Source of the DNA: Ephydatia muelleri
Lineage: Eukaryota > Porifera > Demospongiae > Spongillida > Spongillidae
NCBI GenBank assembly: GCA_013339895.1
Contig: JABACO010000009.1
Coordinates: 7,606,253-7,670,252 of the forward strand
Length of the DNA: 64,000 nt
Reading direction: 5' to 3'
In this document: positions 55,061-64,000 of the stretch, in pieces
How positions within the stretch are numbered: the first letter of the stretch is position 1
Layout of the letters: every line of letters begins with the position of its first letter
Position numbers and translations under genes: made by a program
Notes under the pieces: generated by a model
What the model was told of the DNA's origin: nothing
Seen by the model: only the letters and a program-made list of their open reading frames with translations
Database searches by the model: none

Positions 55061-56346
55061 TGAGCGTTGATATATTTTAGAGCCTGATTAACACTATATC
55101 GTGTAGTTTACATGGTAATCTTACAAGATGGTTCTACATGTACCGCTTCGATTTAATACACAGTAAGCATCATCTATAGGAATATTGAACCCGCATGTAA
55201 CATAGCATTCCAGTGAGTCCATGCACACCAATAGAATTATAGTGACTCACCGGCAATTTATCCCACTTGAATGCATGGGTGCATCTATTACAAGTTGGAA
55301 TCAGTTCCGATATTATGCGCATACATGTAAGTATCACATGTAACCAATGACATCACTATCAACATTGCAGCATACTACACGTCAGGAAACCAAACTATCA
55401 ACTATAGTCTGGTACAGAAAGTTAGCACATGTACGCATCTTCAAAATCTTATATACATACACCGCTCGTCGCGTTGCCTTCATCTAATGCCCCCTCTCCT
55501 CCCCCTCCCCCCCCCTCACCCTTTGGTTCCGCCCATCGACCTTTGACCAGTGAGATTAAAAGAAGTCGACACACACGTGTTTATGCACACTGAAACCAAC
55601 TGAAGTTATATATTTATATGAAAATTGATGATTTGTAATCAATCATTCCTGGTGCACCTCGTCACAAAATTTCACTGTCTTGGGAGATGTTGACACTGGT
55701 ATGAAGCCCGGCGGATGAACTGACACCTAGTATGAAAAGCGCATGTAATTAGGAAAAAAAACATCTCATTGAAAAGGAAAAAGGAAGAGAACGTGTTATA
55801 AGGCATCTTGTTGACACCAGACCATGATGCTGCATATTTGCATTTACACCAACTTTGAATTTGCATCATATGAAACGGGAAAATCAGAACTAACAATAGA
55901 CTGAGCTGTGAATTTCACGTGCAAATGACTTGTCATAAAAACACCACCTTGTACGTGCATTTCACGCATTTTACTATATGGAACTGCACCAATGTGAACT
56001 TATCAAACGTGTTTAGACAAGACGAATGCGCAAATACAAGTACAAAGTTACACAGAGCCGTTTTAGTGGAGAGTCTGGTCAACGTTTCAATTTTCATCGA
56101 AAAATTTGAATTTGCCCAAACAAATTCTTTTAAAAACTGAAGTAAAAAGTTTTAAGCGTATGTATGCACTTACATAGCGAAAGAATGTCTGTGACAAAGC
56201 GGTGTTTGAAATTCGAAAAGTATATGTGCCATTTAGTTCAATGAGTCCTTAGCTAGTAAAGCAAGTAGCCACTTAGATGTTCTCTTCCATGCACCCACAA
56301 GTGTTCATTTTGGATTGGAATGCAAAAAAATATTTTTAAAGGATTA

Positions 56347-56516
56347 CACAGCAAAAAAATGCGTAGAATCAATTCTTGATTTTCAATTGATTTGTCACTT
56401 ACATTCTGGTACAAAATGTTTACATACCTGGTACAAACCGTTAACAATATGTACCAGAATGTAAGTGGCAAATCAATTGAAAATCAAGAATTGATTCTAC
56501 GCGTTTTTTTGCTGTG
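56347..56516. mobile_element. 170-bp palindromic MITE, PIF/Harbinger-like
   Basis: Ends CACAGCAAAAAAATGCGT and its inverted copy ACGCGTTTTTTTGCTGTG; arms of about 65 bp are near-perfect. Flanked by TTA on both sides (56344-56346, 56517-56519). TWA duplications are typical of PIF/Harbinger. Confidence 0.75.
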
Positions 56517-57181
56517 TTAAAACAGTACCTATACTGCCTACCATTGGGTTGTGCAAAAGCAAGGTAACATGGCACAGTCCCGTACGTTCGTGTTTTGATA
56601 GAATGCTACACATTTCTCAAATTAGCTCTAAAGGTAAGCTGCCATATTTGCACGGTTTTTTAACGGACTGTACCAGTCAAACGCATCGTCTGGAGTACGT
56701 TTTAACACCACCAAGTGTCAGTACTGATGCATGCGCACCATGCCATCGTTTTAAAAGTTTTGCAGCACCTTCTGTTTTTTATATCCACTCGTACCTCTGG
56801 GGGGGGGGTACGCGATGAGTGCCAAATTAGCACGGGGGGTGTGTCGTAGCTTTTAAAATGTTTTCAATGGAACAGACAACCAGCAACGCCGCCAACATAT
56901 TTGGAAGTATTCAAAATGAAGTTGTAAACACACAAAAAAATAAATTAGCGTTCTCTGTTCTCAAGCTAGGTGATTTTCTTTTCCTTCGAGGGGTAGTGAT
57001 TAAAAAAAAGCCACGCATTGCAAGAGCTCGCAAGAGCCCTCCTTTTACCCCTTTTTCTATTCATACCTCATGCGACATACTTTTAAGCTTAGAACTTTGT
57101 TATAAGTGGTTACGCGGAAGAGCTACGCCAAGCTAAAGAGTGGCTTCGTGACCTCCATTGAAAATGACTGCGGTTATTCGG

Positions 57182-57182
<1 letters not shown>

Positions 57183-57223
<41 letters not shown>
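57183..57223 (+). repeat. Poly(C) tract, 41 nt
   Basis: Forty-one consecutive C, the longest homopolymer in the window. Confidence 0.85.
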
Positions 57224-57224
<1 letters not shown>

Positions 57225-57813
57225 TGCCAATAAAGCCAACCCGTGCTAATATGGCAGTTTACCTTAAGACTGTAACAGTTTCGTTATTGTTATTCAATTG
57301 CGCCGCAGGTGCTATACTAAAGCAACTTTGTTTATCTAAACAGTTAACACTTAATTTGTATTCAACAACAGATAGTATGTTTCCGGGTCTGCAGAACACG
57401 TTTTCCTATAGCTTATTTTGCACTGCATGCGTACCTCAACAATTGGCTTTGCCCGCGAATGAGTTAAATAATCGTAATAGTTAACTAGAGACTTGGGACA
57501 GACTTCCGTGCCGGTGTCACAGGAGTACGCGTCCCCCCGGATTACGCTTCCGGGCGGACTCATGGTCCTAGGATACGAGGTCCACCATTAGGATAGGTAG
57601 TCCCCCCATTGCCCCTCGTCGACTCGAGGTAGTTAATTTATTATTTGCTTTTAATACTCACTCAAAATCCTTCAGCCGTCGATAAACCTTTGGCCATAGG
57701 TACTAGCGGGCTGGAGCTTTGCAAATACTATATCGATGGGGTAGCATTCGTACAATAGATCTTAATCGAAGAATGACGCAAGTGTTATAGATGCACATGC
57801 TAAGATTTTTGAA

Positions 57814-59460
57814 ATGAGCGAAAAGAAGACCCGAGAGAAGCTTCTTTATCAAGACGTGATAAAGTATATTGTGGAAAGGTCGTACAGAGTGGAGGCTGAA
57901 AAACACTGGAAGAGGACGATACGGAGGAAAGCGGGAGTCAGTTATATAGCACAGGAGAAGACGGCAGACGTTGGGTATTTGATGAAGAAGACCAAAAAAG
58001 AGTGACGGAGGCTTGCCACGACGATAAACTAGGTAATGGCTCACCCTGTATGTAAACACCAGTAAACACTTTGGCACATATTACATTCCATGATCAGGTG
58101 GAGGCCATTTTGGCAGGGATAAAACATTGCAGAAGGCATGCTCTCGTTTCTACTGGCATGACATGACGAACGACAAGAACGTGTGATACATGTTAGCGAA
58201 CAAATAGGAAGTTATACGCAAGGCCTCGGCAGAGCTACATCCCATTCCAGTGAGGTCTGAAGTTTGGTATTAAGTTGGGATTGATCTCGTTGGACCGTTG
58301 ACACTGACAAGTAATAATAAAAGATAGTTTTGTGTGGGGCTAATCAATCATGTCATTTACAACTGAAGTGGATTTGTATAGCAATGATTGTAGTCTAATC
58401 TTTTTTATCACATGAAAAAATGCACAAATTTGACATTAAGAAAGTGCATTTGAATATTGCTACATGTATAAACAACATATAAGTATTATGCTTACTTTGA
58501 TGATTATAACAGTACTGATATGAAATTTTTTTTTGCTTACTAATTGTTCTTTTTCCTCACATTGCCATTATGTGATCTTCTGTAAGGTTTCTAGTAACAT
58601 GCACAGACTATTTTTCAAAATGGCTTGAAGCACAAGCTTCCATCAAAATGTGCTGAAGGGATAGCAAAGTTTATTTATTCCTTGATTACTAGGTTTGGCT
58701 GCTTCAGAATATGCATTTCAGATCAGGGTCATGAGTTTGTGAATTCACTAAATGAGAAGCTTTTCTTACTGACGGGAACTGAGCATCGCATTGCAAGTGC
58801 ATACCACCCTCAAACCAATGGACTAGACGAAAGGCTGAATCAAACTGTGACAAAGTCCCTTGTTAAATATATTAACGCTGATCAAAATGACTGGGATGAA
58901 AACTTGGAATCTGTTCTTTTCTCATATCATACAAGTGTTCATGCTACTACTAAATACACAGCATTTTTTTCTGATGTATGGTAGAGAAGCAGTATTACCC
59001 ATCCAGCTGCAGACTGGAAATGCGGATAATGATCATACATTAGTTACAATCACTGACATTGAAAGTGAAGCTCAGAAGTATGCTACGCAGCTAGATATGA
59101 CACGCACTGAGGCTTTTGTGAAAGTTGCACCTAACATTCAGAATGCTCAAACTAAACAAAAGTTTTACTATGACCGCAATCATTCACAAGCAGAATTTCA
59201 ACTAGGATACCACCAAAGTTTTACTATGACCGCAAGCATTCACAAGCAGAATTTCAACTAGGAAACCAAGTACTCTTAAGAAACATGAGAAAACTGTCTC
59301 GAAAAGGAGGGAAAATGGACAAAGAGTGGACAGGCACTTTTACTATTGCTGAAGTGTGTGGTAAGGGGTTATATTCATTAAAGAATGCACATGGAAAGGT
59401 TTTAAAAAAGAAATATAACTCAATCCAGCTTAAAATATATGAAGAAAGGCAAGGTCATGC
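57814..59460 (+). pseudogene. Ginger-type integrase (H2C2 finger, rve core, GPY/F tail)
   Basis: Begins with MSEKKTREKLLYQDVIKYIV, then an H2C2 finger (EACHDDKLG, split by a 66-nt intron at 58032-58097, then GHFGRDKT). The rve core has GIDLVGPLT (first Asp), SDQGHEF (second Asp) and YHPQTNGLDERLNQ (Glu). The C-terminal part has the basic LSRKGGKMDKEWTGTF and KKKYNSIQLK, typical of the GPY/F module. The frame is broken near 58180, 58330 (before SDQG), 58975 and by a 57-bp tandem duplication at 59157-59270. Catalytic residues themselves are preserved. Confidence 0.78.
59157..59270 (+). repeat. 57-bp tandem duplication in the integrase gene
   Basis: AAAGTTTTACTATGACCGCA through CAACTAGGA occurs twice in tandem with two differences. 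Confidence 0.85.
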
Positions 59461-59579
59461 AGCTGCTAGTGAGGAGGACATTGAAAGCAAAATTGAACTG
59501 GATGGGACCCATTCTCACAATGAAGAAAGTGCAAGCAAAGAGAGACCAGATGTGACTGATTCTCACAATGAAAAATCGG

Positions 59580-61140
59580 TAATGGAAATGAAATGTCTAC
59601 TCATGGAATACTTAATGAGCAGTTGTTTTCACCACGTTTGTTTCGATTATGGCGAACAGGTGCAGATGAACTTGCATTTAAAGCAGCAGAAGATGAAGAC
59701 TTTGATGTAAGTTGTTCAACCTTATACTTAAATACTGGAAGTATAACAAACTTACTTTTTTTTAGATAACTGGATTAAATATAGAAGCTGGTGAATATGC
59801 CCTTAACAAGGATCTAATTGTGGAACACTGGATGACTCATCGTGCATATAAAGGAGAAGCACCATTGAGAGATTTCTGGGGAAGGCAATTTATAATAATG
59901 AATGACAAACTTTCTGAAAAGTTTGACCACTTTAGGAAACATGCCATTGATGCTTATTTATATCCAGTGGAAGCCATTGAACTTCTGGAGTATTGGTTCA
60001 AATCCAGTGGCATTACTATTAAGACAATTTGTAAATATGACATAACATATTTACTCATGTCTTCAGCAAATATGGATACATTCCGTCAGTGGATTTTGGA
60101 CACAAGAAAGATGTGTAATGAAGATGGTGTAGCCCTTGACAGTCTCCACTTAACCAGTAAGCCAGATTTGAGTGTCTGAGCCTCTGCTTCACTAATTATT
60201 GGCATCTCTCAACCTAAAAATGGTTCAGTGAGTGAACCAAAAAGAGCATGATTGCGATGTAGAGGTGAAAGAGATAAAGAAAAGCAGAAAGGTTGCTTGC
60301 GATGAAGAGGTGAAACAGATAAAGAAAAGCAGAAAGGTTGCTTGTGATGAAGAGGTGAAACAGATAAAGAAAAGCAGAAAGGTTAGAACACAAGGTTTAT
60401 CAAATCTAGGTCACCAATGATTGGAGGTGGGAAATGTAATACTGTATGAAGAACACAGATGCATTCTTGAGAGTGACAAGAAGTGGCTGGGTGATGCTAT
60501 AACTAATGCTGTGCAATACCTTCTCCATAGCCAATATGGTATGCCTGGATTTCAAGCAACAACATTGGGATATCATGCATTTAACATTTGATATAATGAG
60601 AAAAGGTTTTATTCAAATTCTGCACAATGGAGAGGATCATTGGTTCACAATTTCAACCCTTGGATTGCCATCAGGCCATGTGCACATCTATGATAGTCTC
60701 TATAACACTTATACTGATCATGGCATTGAACAAATTTGTTCATTCTTTATACTCCTAACAATGCAGCGCATCTCCATTTAATGGATGTTGATAAATAGAC
60801 TAATCATTCAGACTGTGGCCTGTATGCCATTGCGTATGCCATTGATTTATGCCGTGATGAAGATGTGTGTTTTACGAAGTATGACACAGTACTGATGCGT
60901 CAACATCTGTCAAAATGTTTAGAAAGTAGAAGAATAACAGCATTTCCCAGTTCGGATAGATGGATAGTCATGTTGTAACAAAAAAGAGCATAAATGTGGA
61001 GGTGTTATTGCCGAATGCCGGATGCTGGAGTGATGATTCAATGTAATTCCTGCTATGAATGGTTCCACAAGAAATGTGACATGTCAATTCCTTAAAAAGC
61101 CTGGAATGATAAAAAATGCAAATGGCATTGTAACAATGTC
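59580..61140 (+). pseudogene. Ginger accessory region: Ulp1-like protease and PHD finger
   Basis: The frame at 59763-60179 (EHWMTHRAYKGEAPLRDFW ...) is unrecognised, and is followed by a lysine-rich 15-residue repeat. From about 60440 a C48/Ulp1-like protease can be read across frame breaks: QYGMPGFQATTLGYHAF, GEDHWFTIST (His-Trp), VHIYDSLYN (Asp) and NHSDCGLYAIAYAIDLC (catalytic Cys). A PHD finger follows near 61015-61135 (CYCRMPDAGVMIQC ... WFHKKC). Numerous stops show decay. Ulp1-family proteases cleave SUMO-like conjugates in hosts; the role in transposons is not established. Confidence 0.65.
60258..60382 (+). repeat. 45-bp coding tandem repeat, three copies
   Basis: Encodes EEVKQIKKSRKVACD three times in frame; basic and low in complexity, within the Ginger-like element. 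Confidence 0.8.
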
Positions 61141-61734
61141 AGCCCATCCACTGAGCACAAAAAATTAATTTATGTACCATGTGTAATCTGCATAAATGTA
61201 CTCTGTTTCATGTTTGCCATTGATCACAAGTGCTAGCGTTGTATATCATTTGACCTGCTGAAAACTGACTGCCATAGTTGATTGACTTGCCATTCATGCA
61301 TGTTATCACGAAGTGTGCAATTTACCATGGGGACAATCAATTCCAAGACACTATAGGGTTTGTGGGGGAGACATAAATTCTTACACAGGTATCCTTTTGC
61401 CACAGCATGTAAGTTAGTGTTCAGAGATAAGTGTAGGTAACTGTGCCCTACTGTAATTGTTTGCCACAATCAATTGCTACTAGTATAAACCAGACCCATG
61501 CAAATAAGCTCAACCATTATGATGATAAGTCGGCCAATGAAGTACTTTTGGCTGCGATCTAATTTTGAATACAAAATCCGCTTTCAAAAGAGGGACGTTT
61601 ATAATGAGGATATATAATATCAGTGGGGACAATTCCTGGGATAATCCTGCGACACCGGTATAAACGAACATAGACTTGGTGAGAGGTGTGAATAAGATAC
61701 TATATAGCTGTATGATATCGCCTGGAGAGAGTAT

Positions 61735-61958
61735 GGTGGGACATACTATCCTAGGATACGCTGTCCGGGGAGACAGGAACTCCTAGGATATGCTGTCCGG
61801 GAGGACAGTTACTCCTAAGGGAGGACATACTGTCCTAGGATACGCTGTCCGGGGGGACAGTGGCTCCTAGGACTGGATGTCCGGCGGACGCAGAATTCTA
61901 GGATACAATGTCTGGCAAGACGCGTAATCCGGGGGACGCGTAATCCTGTGACACCGGC
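61735..61958. repeat. Subterminal repeats of the Ginger-like element
   Basis: CCTAGGATACGCTGTCCGG and close variants occur about five times before the terminal GACACCGGC. A similar unit ends at 61643-61655 (CCTGCGACACCGG), which might be the tip of a nested relative. Confidence 0.65.
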
Positions 61959-62316
61959 GTGTTGTATACCATTCTATATCCTAAGCCACGCTAACACAGT
62001 TGCAATATGTACATACACATTTATGACTTGCCTACATGATGTGCGAAATGCACATTGTCAACAAATCAAGTGCCAAAATGCTCACGCCAGGTGAATATGC
62101 CTACGCAGCAAATACAAAAACAATGCAGCAGCTTCTGTATACTAGGTGAAATGACACACCAAAATTGCATGGCCATTATATTAATATGTTCAAATACGAA
62201 AAAAGGTCATTTAGACTCTATCCCTGGACACACATTCATAATACTGAATAGATACGGTATAATATCAACAACGTACAATACATTTCCTCATTCGCGCAAT
62301 TTGGTACTTTGCATCA

Positions 62317-62366
<50 letters not shown>

Positions 62367-62470
62367 CGCGCGCGCGTGCGTGCGTGTGTGTGTGCGTGTG
62401 TGTGCGTGTGTGTGCGTGTGTGTGTGCGGGTGTGTGTCTGTGTGTGTCTGTGTCTGTGTGCTGTGCGTGG
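62317..62470. repeat. (GT)n/(GC)n microsatellite
   Basis: A (GT)n run grading into GCGCGC and GTGTGC units. Open frames through it on both strands are repeat artefacts. Confidence 0.9.
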
Positions 62471-63009
62471 GTGGGTGGGTGCGTGCAAGCATGCGTATGT
62501 GCGTGCGTCTGTGGGTGGCAGGCTAGGTGTATGCTGCGTTATGTGAGATATGTGCGAACTATATATAGAAATTAATTTCAGCGGGTATTGCATGTATGCC
62601 TTCAAAGTACACGCATGTGTTTACGTGCACTGGTCTTTAGATGCGTTGTCAGAATTGTGGGTGAGGTAGGGTGGGTGTTCTGTGTGCGTAAATGTGTGTG
62701 TGGGGGGAGGGGGATGGGTCCAACGTGGGTATTGGTTACCTGGCCGTGATATCGATGTGAGAATGGAGGAAGACGAGAATGAGTACTTGCAGCGGCCAAT
62801 AGCATCGCAGGAGGAAGAATCGCATCTACAATGGAAGCGCACACATGGGAACAAGACGAGGGTGCGCACGATGAGCATGCCGTGTATACAATCTTCTCCA
62901 AAGCATAACACGTAAGTCTGCAATACTGACTTTTGACGGCATCGCTTGGAAGCCGTATGGGATGTACCGTAGCGTTGCTTCCGTGAACGTACTTAACGCA
63001 CCACATCAA

Positions 63010-63334
63010 GCACACGAGGATGACAGCTACCAGAACGCAAATAGAAATCACTGCCACGAGCGGCACGAGGTAGAAGGATACTATTTGGTGTGTGATATAC
63101 AGCGTGAGAAGGAGTGGGCTTCTTATTGGTAAGTAGGAGCCCAATGTGCCGCTCATTTATCGGTGAATACTTACTTTCAACACTGGCGCGGGCTTCACGA
63201 ATCAGACACGTCGCGTAGAGCAACATCGGTCGAAACAAGATGGCCATCGTTTGGCTGCAGAACTTGGAACGTAGCTCACCTCTCTGCGAGCGCGAGCCGA
63301 GCATCATCAATCGTCGCTTTAGGCGTTGTGCCAT
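63010..63334 (-). CDS. Doubtful small membrane protein locus
   Basis: On the minus strand an ATG-initiated exon (to 63175) includes a signal-like stretch (MAILFRPMLLYATCLIREAR) and ends at a strong donor, GAAA-GTAAGT. A second segment near 63010-63085, after CCAAATAG, encodes a clear hydrophobic helix (LVAVISICVLVAVILVCLMW). The phases of these two agree (1-1), giving a short membrane protein. The continuation below 62930 could not be joined without a stop. Alternatively the plus strand at 62763-62911 carries an acidic exon (MEEDENEYLQRPIASQ ...) ending at a strong donor GTAAGT. Confidence 0.3.
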
Positions 63335-64000
63335 TGAGCTTGTAAGTGACGATTAGTTGATCGGATAACGTGGAGGGCACAACATGAGGAAACGGCTGAT
63401 ATCAGCGCTATCACTGATAATTTCCATTCATTCATTTTCATTATTACGCGCCATGGTTTTAATATTCTATTATTGTTCAGTAATAAGTCGCTTCTTCTGA
63501 ACGAAGTACGAAAGTGCCACAAATAATGCATACGTTAGCTTTTAAAAAAACTTCCTTGTCAAGGGCACTGATATGACGCGTCGTCACATCAGTGCCATTG
63601 AAGGATGACACAATTAAGCATAATTTGTGGCAAGCACCTATGCTTGCACTCATGCAGTACTTATATAGCAGCGCAACCGCACTATTGACTGGTATCACCA
63701 TAGATAATATATAGAGGGATTGGAAACAGGTCACGTGCGCCATACAGTAGCGCTGGCTAGTGTGAGTCACACCTTTGTTAGAGAGACTTATAAAAAATGG
63801 TAAAGTGGTCACTTTTTGCGCGACACATGTACTTTTTTAGTAGTCAAAATCATAGTTTGGACAGTTAAGAGCATTGCTTTGCACAGCGAAACCGCTATCC
63901 GGAGACGGGTTGCAACGGTGCCCCGTCACTTTCGATCAAGACGGACTTCCACGTAAATTTCACGGAAACGTTTAGTGACGGTATCCGTGTATTTATGAAC
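63335..64000. other. Window end, no gene recognised
   Basis: No convincing exon. An inverted TGATATGACGCG / CGCGTCGTCACATCAGTG stem lies near 63569-63595. Confidence 0.4.

Larger units (their letters stand above)
53758..57509. other. Intergenic region with transposon debris
   Basis: No gene recognised. It contains an 18-G tract (54854-54871), a degenerate GGACAAAATCCGCTAGC-type repeat region (about 54885-55060) that resembles subterminal transposon repeats, a Harbinger-like MITE (56347-56516) and a 41-C tract (57183-57223). Short open frames lack conserved motifs. Confidence 0.5.
57510..61958 (+). mobile_element. Ginger1-like DNA transposon, decayed
   Basis: Inverted ends start GCCGGTGTCACAGGAGTACG (left, 57510) and the inverted form of GCCGGTGTCACAGGATTACG (right, 61958). 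Subterminal CCTAGGATAC and GTCCGG-type repeats are present at both ends but expanded at the right. The interior encodes an H2C2 finger, an rve integrase with a GPY/F-like tail, a Ulp1-like protease and a PHD finger, all on plus. Ginger1 transposons combine a Gypsy-type integrase with such accessory domains, which supports the call. No LTR, gag or reverse transcriptase is present. Confidence 0.72.

Noticed and set aside
58625-58984. Endogenous retrovirus or Gypsy element from the rve integrase
   Set aside because: No LTRs, reverse transcriptase, protease or gag; terminal inverted repeats and Ulp1/PHD parts fit a Ginger1-type DNA transposon.
62055-62605. Frames through the GT/GC microsatellite
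   Set aside because: Dinucleotide repeat artefacts.

Overview
The window is metazoan nuclear DNA. The genes are spliced, with short introns (about 65-100 nt in places) and GT-AG signals that can be read by eye, and the remaining sequence is dense in tandem repeats and DNA transposons. Protein content (a nidogen-domain plus calcium-binding-EGF membrane protein, peroxisomal acyl-CoA oxidase, a nurim-like protein, a PIGBOS1-like microprotein) and element content (RLE-type non-LTR, ISL2EU-like, Ginger1-like, hAT and Harbinger-like MITEs) fit an early-branching invertebrate. A demosponge is my best guess, but that is inference. I see no bacterial operons, CRISPR arrays, rRNA or tRNA.

Layout. 1-2.8 kb: 3' flank. 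2.8-18.1 kb, minus: one large gene with signal peptide, NIDO domain, about 40 single-exon cbEGF repeats, a transmembrane exon and a short Tyr-containing tail; a probable 5' UTR exon lies at 20.7 kb. 21.4-22.5 kb: two unrecognised exons. 22.8-24.5 kb: a 1.7-kb inverted repeat. 25.1-31.5 kb, minus: two related, decayed non-LTR retroelements head-to-tail, the second interrupted by a hAT-type MITE. 32.1-33.0 kb, minus: a RAG1 N-terminal-region-like gene (Cys-rich region, RING, zinc finger), probably a relic. 33.5-36.5 kb, plus: nurim-like gene in six exons. 38.6-38.8 kb, plus: PIGBOS1-like microprotein. 39.3-49.2 kb, minus: acyl-CoA oxidase, 17 coding exons ending in the PTS1 tripeptide SKL, with introns full of minisatellites, two of which run across exon-intron junctions. 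49.5-53.8 kb: ISL2EU-like transposon (YqaJ/SWIM/PHD protein on plus, THAP-DDE transposase on minus). 57.5-62.0 kb: Ginger1-like transposon (integrase, Ulp1-like protease, PHD). 62-64 kb: GT microsatellite and a doubtful small membrane-protein locus.

The host genes are independent of one another: a cell-surface receptor, an inner-nuclear-membrane protein, a mitochondrial outer-membrane microprotein and a peroxisomal enzyme. The most unusual items are the RAG1-NTR-like gene lying head-to-head with nurim, the EGF array with its damaged exons, and the minisatellites that carry copies of functional splice sites. All exon models were read by eye from splice signals and phase agreement; no transcript evidence was available.
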